Shown: one piece after another, positions 36,801 to 49,620 of the stretch
How the letters are laid out: every line of letters starts with the position of its first letter
Position numbering within the stretch: position 1 is the stretch's first letter
DNA from: Cardinalis cardinalis
Taxonomy: Eukaryota > Chordata > Aves > Passeriformes > Cardinalidae
DNA length: 64,000 nucleotides
NCBI GenBank assembly: GCA_014549065.1
Contig: JACDOX010000086.1
Coordinates: 584,980-648,979 of the forward strand
Direction of reading: 5' to 3'
The notes under the pieces: generated by a model
Database searches by the model: none
The model's input: only the letters and a program-made list of their open reading frames with translations
Told to the model about the DNA's origin: nothing
Translations under genes and position numbers: made by a program

Positions 36801-39800
36801 GTGCAAGAATGGGGGGATCCTTTAATCTTAATTAAAAATATTTAGGACCTAACTGGGAAACTTGAGGGGTTAAAGAGATAGCTACTAAAAATTCTGCAGT
36901 GGATAAATAAATACAGAACTATAGAAGATGCTATTAGGAAGGAAAAAAGGAGTGCAAACCAAGAAGTATCAATTTCATTTGATAGTGGAGCAGTGGCAAT
37001 GTCATTGATAGTTGGAACCATAAGGGAGACAACAAGAAAGAGGAACGACTGTATTTTTTCCTGACCATGTTTTTAGGATACCACTTGCATGTCTGGGGTA
37101 TGATTTCTGGAAATACATAATGTGCCAAGGGGATGAAGGAAAAGGGATATAAAATGGCCTGAGNAAAAAATAGTTTATTCTGCTTTACTGCAATAGTAAA
37201 TTAAAAGGAAATCATGATGTAAAAGGAAAGAGCAAGGCAGATGTAAGTTAACACATTTAAAGGGCTTGATCCAGTTGGTTTAATGTGTTTAAGAGATCCG
37301 TGTATATCCTGTTGTGTCTCAGATGAAACATTCACTGATATGCACGAAAGGAAAATAGATGAAAGACTCAAATTTTCAAGGCAGGTATTATTTTTTTTTA
37401 CCTGTGAAATCTGGCTGCCAGTGCATAAAGATTTCCTGTTAAGTGAAAACAGAACAAAGGAAAACGNAGATAAAATCTCTTCCATCTAACTCGACTGCAT
37501 CAAAGCTTGTAAAGCAAATCTTCCTTTCACGTTTGTTTAGTGAATGTTAGTGTCTGAATCTTTAAGGAGACTTTGGTCCATGAAATGTCATGCCTTTGTT
37601 TCTGCCAACACCACGCTGTAGTTTTCAGGAGGGAAGCGGAGTGGAAGCAAGAATTCCCATACAAGTAAATGCCTCACAGTTTTGTAACCAGCCACAGAAC
37701 GAAACATGGGACTGTTACACTCCAGTAATAAACTGCCAAGGCTTCCGAGAGCTTTNATGTCCCCCCAAAATCCTGTCACTGCCATCACACATTTAACCCC
37801 TTTATGCCATGACTTGAGGTTTTGTGCCGTAGGACTTGTGGACAATGGAGCAGCTGCCCTTTGCTGGCTCTCTGCTGCCAGCCTTTGAGTCAGACACGTC
37901 ACTGGCAACAGTGGCAGAGAGAGTGGTGCTCTTTGGAGGAGACAGTCCTGACTTCTNTGCCTGGGTTAGTGATAGTAACAGAGGAAATGCTGTAAGCATC
38001 AAGGAATTCCATATTTAATAATAATATCACCCTGTGGGCCTGTCTGCTTTAAACATCTTAGGCTACTGAAAATCACTCTTGATTTTGCATCATAAGGAAT
38101 TGTAACCTTTTGATTGTCAGAAAATAGAACGTGATTAATATGGAAATATTTGGATATATTACATCCGTGCTTCTTTTACATATTGTAAAGAGAAAAGAAA
38201 TCAGTGTATTTACTGCAAAAGTATCTTGAGTTACCATGTATTTTTTTAGTCAGTAGTGACTTTTTTACCCAGAATCTCTGCCCAGATGATCTCAGTATCT
38301 NGCTTAGATATGAGGTGACACAACAGACAGTAAGAAAAACTTAGGCCTGGGAAAGGGAGAGGACATTTACATAAAGTAAATGAAGGTCTTTGATTGCACT
38401 CAGTTACACAAGATAATGGGTTAGTGTGGTCATTTCTTTGGGGAAGGTTTTTATTTTTTGTTTATGAATAGATTTAAGGAGCAGAAGACTAATGCTATGG
38501 CTCAAACTGTTCAAACTGAAAGGGCGGATTTGGCCTAATACAGTTTGATAGAAGCATCTAGGAAAATGATTCAAAAGGCTTTTTCTGAATTCCTTTGATC
38601 ATGTAGCTTTCAAAGCAAAATCAGAGTGCTCTTTGGTTCTAAAGTAGGGCATTATCAAAGAACATGTGCTGCATAACATCTTGCTTCTCTGTAGTCAACC
38701 AACTGCATCACTTAGTCTTTACTTGGGAGGATGCGACACAAGCCTGTACAGTTTGTCTCAGTTTCACTTGTTTGTTTTTTACACCTTTAGTGTGTTGTAT
38801 TAATAGAAAAAGAGGAGCCTCTGCACACTTCTGGCACTGCCTCTGGGAATGTCACTCCAATACAAAGAGAAATGCAATGCCACCTGTGTAGAGCAGTCAC
38901 ATACACCCATGTTTGCAGTACGCCAAGATCCAGGGTTTAGCTGCCTTTTACATATTGTTGTGTTTACAGTTCTCTCCATAGGCTTTTTTCCTGTATGCTT
39001 CTGCACAGCCAAGCATTCTGTACACTTATCCATGCCTTTGTGACNCAGCTTTCTTTGTCTTGCTGTCCCTTGGGCTGCTTCCAGCCTCTTGAGATGAGAG
39101 GTGTTTACACTCCTTGTCTCAGATAGCAGTGAACCCTTGATTAGGCAGCCAGGCTGATGTNACTGCTTGGGTGTTGTGCAGTTGGAAATCACAGCTCTCA
39201 GCAGTAACAACCTGTGTGTCTGGGGTGTTTAATTCATGCATTAAATTGAAAGCTTTCCTGTACTTGCCTCAGTTTTGTGAACTTACCACATGAAAGGGAT
39301 TCTTTACACTCCTGAGGTCCCATGGGCATTGATCCATGGTCTTTATCTGTGCACATAGTTGCTCTGAGAGAATATAAGCTTTGGAAAGCTCGTCCTTTGG
39401 TTCAATCCAGACTAGCAGGTATGTTTGTGTTCTTGGTGGACGTGTTTGTCTGATTGCCTGGGTGAATAGTAGGTTTGTAGATAGAGTCTGTACCCAACAT
39501 TCAGGCTTGTTTGCCAGAGGTAGCTGGCTGATCCTGCCTGTCTCCAAAGTAAATGAACTGCTTTTCATTTATTTTCAGCAACAAGGAATTTGGGGTTTCT
39601 GAAATGGTACATTGGACTTAACTTTGGAATTAATCTAATTCAAGTTTTTTTAGTTTGTTAGAGCTGGTATGCAAATGGGTTGCTCAGAAATGGGTGATTT
39701 ANTGTAGCAGCTATTTTGATCAGGAAATTGGGGACCAGTGTAATGGGAATATTTTGGCAGATTTCCACAAATACAAATAAGCACTATTTTTGCTAAACTA

Positions 39801-42800
39801 CTATGCTATCACTTCAACAACTAAAATCAAGCATTAGTCCAACAGATTAGTCAAGCCTTAGTTGTACAGTACCATACACCTGATGCTGTACTGTGGGCTC
39901 TGCTGGCTGCAGACTGTAATGGCCACAGTAGAGCCAGATCAGCACGAGGAAAGCCAGTGGGTGACACCCTTCTTCCCCAACTTCCACTTGCATTTATACA
40001 CACTTATCCCACACATCCTGCACCAGTCTTGCCCAAAGGATTAGGTCCTCTTTTCATAGGTCAGAACTGGTCTGTCCCAGTGGGCCAGAGGGCTGTCACC
40101 AGAGAGAGCTCAGCCATTCTGATCTCTTCAGATGCGTGTTACCTGTTTTCAGACTGGGTCATAAGTTGTCATGTTTCTTCAGGGTGTTGCAGTCTTTGTA
40201 TGACTTANGACTGGGTATGATTATCTTTGCCTNATTACTTTTTCCTTGCAACTCTGCCAAGCACAGACACTACCAGATATTTCAGTTCCTACCCTATGAC
40301 ATGCCCTCTTGAGGTATTTTTGGGATAGAGGGCAAATGAGATGTGTTCCACAAATAGTCCTTATGCTGCAGTGGAATGGGGATGGCCCAGAAATTACATG
40401 CACCTCGCATCACCTTCATCAGATAGCATTACAAAGGAATTCAGCTGCAGAGTCAGGCCCTTTCTAATTGAAGGGATATCACTTGGGACTCTTTTCCTTG
40501 AAGACTACCCACACATCTTCTTTGAGATTCANTCATGAGATCCTTTAGTGAGGAGACACCCATTGACTTGCTGAGCAGATGCCTTTGTAATCTGTCTGTC
40601 TAAAGTCATCAAAGGTGAAGATTTCTATATAAAAAAGCCCCAAAGCTTAAACAACCTGCCTAATTTTGCATTAGATGTCTTCCTGGATTAAAACATAGCA
40701 GTTTTCTATATGGTCAAGTCAACAAATCCATGGCAACTTTGACTTACTTAGACTNCCAAGCATGTTCAATAAAAGGCATGATGTATGATTTTTTTTTTTG
40801 CCAAGTGTAGATATGTACTTATGCAAAATAATTNTGCATAAAAAGAATTTCAGGAAGGCTCTCTGATGGGTGACACCTTGATTTGACTCAGTTGAAGAGA
40901 GCATGGCTTGTGGGCAAGAAATGGAGCTCAGCAGAGTCCTGTCCAAGTCTGAAAGAAAGGGAAACCCTGCACCACCTATCTTTGACTCAACAAAGTGCAG
41001 CTCAAGTTTCATCAAAGCTGTGGGGAAATCCTGTCGTTTCTGCTTTATTGCTTCAATGAAATNAAAAAAGAAATCCTTTGAAAAGCAATCTTTTATCTTA
41101 CTTGGCAGATATGGCCAAGTTCTGCCACCAGATTTCTCAGGTGTGGTTTATGTAATCACATGGTGCAACTCCTTGTTGGAAGAGGCAGATATTATGTTTT
41201 TGTCNACATACATCTTGCATATATTAGAGTGAAGATCTTCCCTCGTGTGGGCTTTTCCCTTCTCTGGACCTCTGGCACAAGAAGAGCAGGAGTATCAGGA
41301 TTCAGAANACATTATTGCAATCTTATTGTAGAACACAGACAATTTTTTTCCTTCATTTCTCTGTTTTAGGATAATAACGTTTTTTGAGCAGTGAAGTAGT
41401 GTACACAATTATGCTATCCTNGCTTGCTAGTTTTAGAAAAAGACCTCCTGTCATCCTCTGTTTAGAGAATCCTGTCTACTAAAACACAAAGCTTCTTGGT
41501 TATTATTAGATGTTTCAAGTTGAAATGATTGTGTGAATCAGAAACTGACATTTTCCCAGCAGAGAAAGAATTTCTGAGAATTGAGAGTGTTCTGAAAGAG
41601 TTCATCTTCCATGAATTGGATGCACTGCTATAAGTTTGGTTGCTCCCTAATCAGCTCTGAGTATGAACATCATTTCCATAGAACTTACCCTCTGTAATGG
41701 TTTTTCACAGGTTCACAGCTTCACAGAGGCTGTGATACACCGAGACTTGAGGACAGTGTGCATTATACCATAAATACTTCCTTTGCTTTGTAAAGAAATC
41801 TCCCGTGCTCAGCGTTTGCATGTCATTACCTCTCTCACAGCTGTTTGTGAGCAGTGCTGCTGTCTCAGCTCTGGGAACAAACAGGTTTGGGCATGCATGT
41901 GAATGACATGGTTTGCTCCTGTCTGTTTTGCAAGCTGGAATTGTGGAAGTATCTCCATTCTCAGCTTGAGNGTTATTCTCAGTAGTAAGCCTTCTTTTCC
42001 CAGGCAGATTGTTGCAATGTGCTAATGAGGCNTCAAATAATATAAATTAAGGGCTCCCATGGTTGCATGTTTTTTAGTTCAAAAGCTTCTTCTTGTGGCA
42101 GACCCAGGTACAACGCGCTGACGCCATCTGAGATCGTTTGCTGTGCAGTTTGTCTACCCACAGCCAGAATGCACATCTAGGTTGCTATTGTAACTCTAGT
42201 GTTGGTTGAGACCTGGGAATTAAAATATTTGGCCTGAGGTACTTTTTAAATGCACACTCATTTTGTTTCCATACCAAACCAATCCTAACAGCTTCTTCCA
42301 AAACAAACTAGAAAGCAAATGTGTATGTAGCATGTTACTCAGTAATAATCTTATTTTCAGACTAAAGTAGCATTATTTCATGAAGTTAATCTATGCCATT
42401 AGCAGCTTCAGTCCAGACCTGTAAACTATACATACATTCATTCTATTATTCCACGTATCACCTTCCTTGGATTTNGTGAGTTCTCTGAGAAAGTGATCCT
42501 TGGAGCCTCACAGGCATCCTCTACAATTTTTGTTTCAGGAAAAAAGATGTGTTCCTCAGACAGAACTCTTCTTTCCCATGCCACAGACACTGTCTCTGGC
42601 ACAAAGGGATACCTGCCAAATTGTCTGTTATCCTTATGACATGAGCAGCCTTAAGTGGCTCTAAACTTCATGCCTCAATAACAAATGTGACTTGCTTGAT
42701 TGCNTATCAGCTGGCATGGTGTCCCAGCCTCCTGCCTTTCCTGGGTCTCTGATACCTGGGGGAATGGGGAGGGGAGAAAGNGTGGCTGTTGCCATCTCAA

Positions 42801-45800
42801 TGCCTTCAGTCCTCTCAGGCCCCTGCTGGGCAGCATGAGTATTCAAATTAAGTTTTCAAAGGTAGGCGGTGGCTCTTTTCCTACGTCTGTAATCTTAACT
42901 TGATCACAAAGTAATTCACNTACGTGCTTCCACTGGTACGCTCTTGGCTGTACACAAGCATGTAAATACTTGGCTTTGTAAAGCTGAGGGCTTTGTCTTT
43001 GGAACATTTTGCCAGATTCCTNAATGGAAAATAGCTAGGTGATTTTAATGGCAATAAACCTTGTCAACTGAGCTTAATTCTTTTACTCCATTTTTTAAAA
43101 ACAAAATTTCTGCTGGAAAAAACTTGAATTTTTGATTACAGATTTTTCCAGAAATGTTTAGCCCACCTCAACTCAAAATGTTCTATAAAGTTGAAGACCC
43201 AGTGGGTGTCTTTCCATGTTTTCACAGAAAGCCTTGGTGACTTCCCTTTTTTGTTGTTTTTGTAGCACTCTGTGGTTTATTTTTGTAATGTACCTGTCAT
43301 TTGGAGCCCTTTCTCAGCTTTGGCAGGAAAAGAAAAAAATAACAGCTTCATTNAATTGGCAACATGGTTCTTACTCTGTCACCTATTTGGAAGTGTGAAA
43401 CCATTTTTGGTAGAAAAAGTAATGCTTAAATATTTCTTATGAAGAAGCATAAAACTTCACCTATGAATATTATGAGTAGGTAGTATTAACCAAATCAGTG
43501 CCACATGCTGCTGTGATCTTTTAAAAGCAAGGTACAATATTTTTTTCACTGATCAAGATGAGTTTACCTGCATTTTAGTAACTCTTTGCTGACTTGTAAN
43601 GTTGTGTTAAGTGTCATTTATCAATGCTGTGTACACAACCCTCTCCTTAATCAGACAGGGAGCAGTGAGTGCTGGTGGTTGTGCTTGTCCCAGGAAAGTC
43701 TGTCCATGTGAATTGGGTTCACTGGAGCATCCCATGTGCACTGGCAAGAGGCAGTTGCTCACTTGGACGAAACTCAGGAGATACCAACTTCAGATTTCAC
43801 TATCAGAGGTTTTATCTCAATTTCTCCATTCTGTGGTGTCTCTCCTCCTCATAACTCCCACACTTTGGCTGTTCTTTACAGTATTCTTTGAACTNAGTTA
43901 GCAACGAGAGGGGTCAGAGCAGAACCTTGTGTGAATCACTCCTGCTCCTCGATATGGATTACAGCTGGACTTTCCTGTTCACCTGTTTTTCATTTGTTAT
44001 CTGTGGAGGAGCACTTCTGCTAAATGCATTCATTAGGGATTTTTGTTTGATTTCCTTGAGTCCCTGGGATATAATTAATTATTGATCTCTAAAAGTGCCT
44101 TAAAGAACAAAAGAAAGGAATTGATTTTAAACATTGACACAANATACATTCTTTGTTTTGTTAACAATTTTAAGTGAATAAGAATGATTTTTTGGGAGGT
44201 TCTCATTTTACCTCTCCCAATGTTCTTGAGAAGTGAAGAGAGAGAAAGAGAAGTGTCCTTGCAGGAACTGAGTGCTTTTTGTAGTGTAAATTAGATGCAT
44301 TGGTATCTTGTGAATAAAGCAGAGTGAGTGTCTAGTGAAAACACTGCTCTAACCTGACATGAACATAACATGTGTTTCAGTTAAAAGTGTGAAAAACTAT
44401 CAGANGTCCAACATAAACTTTGAATCCTTGGCAGAGTAAAGTGCACCAACAATATGGAAATGAAAGTAGAATTCTTTTCAGGGATGGCAGTGTTTCTGTA
44501 TTTAAGATTAATGCAATTTATTATTATGACATTTACAGTTAAGAGTATCTTCCAACCATCTGTAACATTCAGAGATGTTAGCTCTTAATGGTTTTGTCTT
44601 TCTGTGCAAGGCATTATAAAGTATCTCTCCAAAACTTCTGGCATTGGAGTATGTGTATTCTACAGTCAAAGTGCAGTAGCTTGAAAAAGAAGTGTGATGT
44701 TATTAAGTCTAATTGTGCATAATTTTAAAAGCTGTTTGACATCTAAGGAGGGATAAATGCTTTCACACTTCCAGTGTTCAAACACGGCACACTGTCCTCA
44801 CACCAATTAATTACACTGCTGTGTATCCTATGATGTGACCTTCTCAGTAGTTTTCAAGCTTCTCCTTGTTATTAATTTATATCCTCGATATTAAGTAGAT
44901 ACTCTGCTTAAAGATTGGTAAAGAATTGGATTTTTCTGCATTTGTACTTTTTTGCTATATGTTAATTAAGGTAAAGATGATTTTGGAATTAATGTGCCCT
45001 AACATACTCCTCGAACCTAAAATTCAAATTAGATTCACATCTATACATGATAATACTTGAAGAAGAAAAATTTCAAATTTCAGAGCATGTATCCCATCAA
45101 GGTTAACTTACTATTTATTGTACAAATTACACTTATGCACTAAACCATTTAGTGTTGGGTTTTATTGCAGAAAAGCTTGGAATTTCCTTCTGTGTTACAA
45201 GGAACAGCATTTATTTGCTTTTGAATGCAAGTAGGATCTTTCTTCCTCAGATTTTCNTATCTGATCCTAGAATTTGTATTTTAATACCTACATAATAACA
45301 TTTCTGTTTAGATTTGTATCTCTTCTAAATAGAATAAAGAATAAGGATATGGTTGTAACATGTTTTACATATGCTATGAACACTTTAAGAAAGGAAGAAA
45401 GAACGTCAGTTAAAAAAAACTCAAAACAACAAAAGCAAAATTTTGTAGTGAAATGTAGGAGTNGTTGAATCTGGGTATTGAGCCTCCAAGGTTTACTTTT
45501 CTTAGTCCCTCAAATAAATATTTTAATTCTCAGTCAGAACTAGTAACTTTCAGGAAATACTCATTCACTCTCAGATTTTGGCATAACAAACTCCACAGGT
45601 CCTTCAGGAATAATGATTTTCTGAATGGTGTTTTCTCAGTTGCACTCTTCACCAATTGCTTTCTCTTCTGAGTGGGCAGGTGAAATGGAACTAAGGAAGC
45701 AGAAGTGACTGAACGCTGCTGGTGGCTATGGTTGCAGCAGGGAGGGATTTTTAGGAAACAGATGGCTGTCTGCCAGCAGTGGAAGAAAAGCCCTTCACTT

Positions 45801-48312
45801 GAGGGCTTACAGAACTCCTCCCAACTTTGATTGCAATGCAGTGGGAATGAGGGGCAGGGCTGTCCTGTGCCATGGGTGGGAAAAGTCAAACTGCCAGGGA
45901 ATGAGAACCAAAAATCTAGAAAATATTTGTTGGGTATGTGGAGGAGCCTAGATGAAGTTCTTGGTTTGGATGTATTAGAAGGCAGTTGGAATAAAATGAG
46001 CATACAGACAGANAGCTAAATGCAGGAATGAAGAAGTATTTATATGATTTATGTAGTTGAAAATTCNCCTTCAGTGACAGGGTTCAGATGGAAACCTAGA
46101 GAAGGGAGGCAGCATTGATCAAAAGGCATGGAAAGAAGCTGGTTAGAAATTGTCACATTTTCAGGGGAAAACAGGAAGAGGAAATCATATAAGAGAGAGG
46201 ATGAAGCAATGAATGCAGAAATACCAAAGGGAAAGGCATTGCTGTAGTACTAATATTGATGAAAATGGCACGTTAGGTAGTGGAGCTGTGGAAGAATTTT
46301 GAGTTCTGCTAGTGAACAGAAAAACTACTTCTTGTCCTTTAGAGGAGCCCAGCGANTTTCCCTATTAGTCTCTTCTTCAAAAGTGAAAATAATGAAAGGT
46401 TAAAAGACTACAGCACATTCAGAGAATAGCAGAAAGCAGCTCCTTTTGGAGTGTGTCCAAAAAATCCCAAACAGTTTGGGTATGTTGTGGTACAGCAGTG
46501 GCTGAGAGGAATCAGTTCAGGTCTGCAGGAGGAGGGGAAAGCAGGAAGGAAGAGATACAGNATGTTTTGATGGAAAATGCCCCAATTTCTTAGGGCTACC
46601 TGTAGTCTTAGGTTTGTCAGTCATGACACCAAGTGTCTTCAACAAACACTAGATGGAAACCTTAACTGTTTTTGAAGAATAAAGACATAGGAGCACGAAT
46701 CTGTCTAATTCTAGTATCTGATATACTAAAATAAATACTGAATTCCACAGAGACTGAAGAGGCATGGTAAAAAATAAGAGCACCACTGAAAAAGATTGGC
46801 CCTGTAGATGAAAGCTGTGAATGGCATAACTTGCATGACCAAACATGCAATCTCAGAAATACAAGTTAAAAGCTGCCCAGTTATGAATTGGAGAAAAATC
46901 TCAAAATACTCCATCTTCATTTTGAAGACTTAAAGCAGACAGGATGTTACCTTCTTTTTTTCTTTGAAGGAGAGAAATCTTTTTGGTCCTTATGACAGAA
47001 ATGTCAGCATTGTAATAATAAAACACTAACAAACAAATGGGACTTGCCATGGGTTTCAGGGGGCCACAAGAAATATTGTCTGCATAGTTATTTGCTGAGG
47101 CAGATATTAAGTGATCCATTTCTCCTGCTGTTTTTCAGGTGACATTTTAATGCTAGCCTGTGACAGCTTCATACTTAAAAAAATAATAATAAAAGCAGTC
47201 CTGGTAATGTATGAAAAAATATAGAAGTGATTTATTTAGACCACACAAGTATAAAAAACATCCTGGTTAACAAGAACACTAATTTAAGTGGCACCGGTGG
47301 GAGTTCAGAGAATATAAAAAGGATGCTCTTTTTTGGTAGCTTGTGCACTAAAACACAATACTTAATAATGCCTCTTTCAAACACAAAAACTTAATGAGAA
47401 AGGCTTGTACATCTAAAACAGGTCTTTTTAGGAATGTGCATGTTTTTCACACTCCATTTTCTTGTTAGACATACGGATTTCAGTAATTTTCACATCACCA
47501 AAATGCTGCATCAGATATAAGTATCAAAGTAAAAAAGAAATAGGAAAGACCTCAAATAGCTGTTTGAGATTCATTTATGCAGTGCTGAGAAGCCACATAG
47601 AAAGTCTAGAAAGAAATATTTAGAATCCCATAAAAATAAGTAAGATTTGCTATTATAAGAAAATTGTTCTTATATAATGCTCATTCCACAGACCATTTGA
47701 TACCATTTCAGCACTGTGCTGTCTTAGCTTCATTATTTCANGGTTAAGAGGGCTCTCAGGCTAAGCCCAGTAAAGGATGGGTGTGCCTATACTCATCTAT
47801 AGGATCAGTAGCTTTGAATTTATCAAATTCCCATGCCATCCTGGAAAGGGACAGTTATATATATTTTTTTTCTTCTCTTATTTTTTTCCTTCTGTCCCTA
47901 GAAGTTAGAGAAGCATGTCATGTCTTGCATGAATTAATAGATTGTAATAGATTGTATGTTTTATTTACCCAACTAGTTTCTGGCCTGGAGCAAAGCAGAA
48001 TAAAGGTGTTTTTTCAAAAAGTTTGTAACTGTGTGNGCAGAGAGTTGATAGAGGCTGTCAGTGGGACAGGGCCAGTTCCCATCTGTGCCTGATGCACAGC
48101 GTCTCAGCAGGAATAATCAGCAGAAAGCAGCNTCTGTGCTTTCCCCTGTGGAGGCCACTGAGGTTTATTCAGGAGTCAAGGGTGTGGAGCAGGATGGCTC
48201 CAGCAGAAATNGTGGGTTTAGGGAAAGATGATGTAGCTTTGTGGGGACCCTGGCTGGGAAAGGATACAGGGATAAGCAAATTGAAACTGAAGTCATCCTC
48301 TCTTCTGGTACT

Positions 48313-48502
48313 CAGTTTTGAGTTTGAGTTTGGGCTTTGTTCAGTTGGATTTTATTTTGGGTTTTCTGTTTGTTTTGGTTTTGGGTGGGTTTTTTTTGGT
48401 GGTTTTTGGTGTTTTTTTTTTTTTGATTTTTTGGTGGGTTTTTTTCAGGGGGTTGGTTTTAGTTGCTTTTTTGTTTGTTTGTTTTTTTTTTTTTTGGGTG
48501 GC
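48313..48502 (+). repeat. G/T-rich (T-dominated) low-complexity tract
   Basis: Over about 190 nt the + strand is almost only G and T: T runs of 7-15 alternate with GG, GGG and GGGGG clusters, including GTTTGTTTGTTT near 48472-48483. A and C are rare. An open frame of 176 codons crosses it and encodes Phe/Gly/Val/Leu-rich low-complexity sequence, which is a composition artefact. In MACROD2 pre-mRNA this would be a GU- and U-rich intronic segment. Confidence 0.85.
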
Positions 48503-49329
48503 TATCATAGAGATTTTTCCAATTTCTTAGTCAATTCCTATTACCCTTCCTCTGACCTTTGTTCAGGTACTGTGCTTATGGCAGCAAGAATGGGATCTTT
48601 TTTCCAACAGGGTCTCTGCTAGCCCTCTACCCATTTTCCAGAGATGATTAGATTCTCATCTTTATGGATTCACTTGTTTCTAATGCTCTATACATTAGGA
48701 GTTTTTACTTTCCTCTAAAAACTAATTTCAGACATTGAAACCAGTAGATACCTTATTTCCCAATGGTATAGCAGGAGAGATTAAAAAGAAAACAAACCAG
48801 TACATTGCTGAGGGACCAGCGTGCTCATACCTAACTAATCAGTATGCAACCATCAATCCTGNTCTTCCCCAGAAAGCAAAATCTCTCCCTTCAAGGTTGC
48901 TGTTAGGAACTATTCACATACCCAGATGGCTTATGGGCATTATCATGACTTGTGAATTGAATTAGTCTTCATATGGAGTTCCATTTTTCTTCTATCCTGA
49001 GCTGTATTTGCATAAGTTATGGCAAGGGTGCACTGAGAACAAGCTTCACTTGAAGCCCTCCTCCTTTTTCCTGTGGCATTGCAGTGGCCAGCAGTGCCTG
49101 AGAACAATAACACTATTTCAAATGCCTGACAGGCATTCACTGGTTATGCATGATTTAGACTTTTCCTCCAAAAACAGGTTTTCATCATCAGCACTTGGCA
49201 TCACTGATAGGTTGTCAGTGGCAAAATAAAGAGTTCAACATGGTCATGATGAATGAATTTGAAAATGCACGATGTTGCCTTTGAAGGTTTAGAAGCAGCA
49301 TTGCCTGGGTAGGTACACTATGGATACCA

Positions 49330-49620
49330 GCGTTTTACATGGTATAGTAATAAATGCAGATGCTCCATCTTTATCTCTATTACACATACTGACATCTGCT
49401 ATAAGCATTATATTTGCTTGCTGAAAAGGAGCCTTTTCCAGCATCCTTTATGGTGCACAGCTACGGTCTGAAACGAATCTTTCCACATTAGCCACATTTA
49501 TTAATGACTCCAGCAGAATTTTTTAACATCTATCAATTTGGAAATTTAACATGTTCACCTGCAGCCTATTGTAATTCAGGTCACTGCAGGGAAATGGAAG
49601 CTTAACATTTGCAAATAGGC
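49330..49620. promoter_or_regulatory. Candidate conserved non-coding element (CNE-like)
   Basis: The sequence is unique and not low-complexity. It includes CATTTATTAATGACTCC and a perfect palindrome ATTTGCAAAT at 49607-49616, which is related to octamer sites. No coding frame is sustained. The call is based on appearance only. Confidence 0.25.

Noticed and set aside
36640..37160. A purine-rich stretch with TATAAAAGG near 36763, considered as a promoter or LTR remnant.
   Set aside because: No terminal repeats, primer-binding site, polypurine tract or coding frame was found nearby; TATA-like words are expected in AT-rich sequence.
45530..46003. A 157-codon open frame on the - strand.
   Set aside because: There is no family resemblance and no splice-site or conservation evidence. 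The region is slightly GC-richer, which lengthens chance frames.
48092..48622. The longest open frame (176 codons, + strand).
   Set aside because: Most of its length comes from the G/T-rich low-complexity tract, which cannot encode the stops TAA or TGA without A. The product is Phe/Gly/Val-rich filler.
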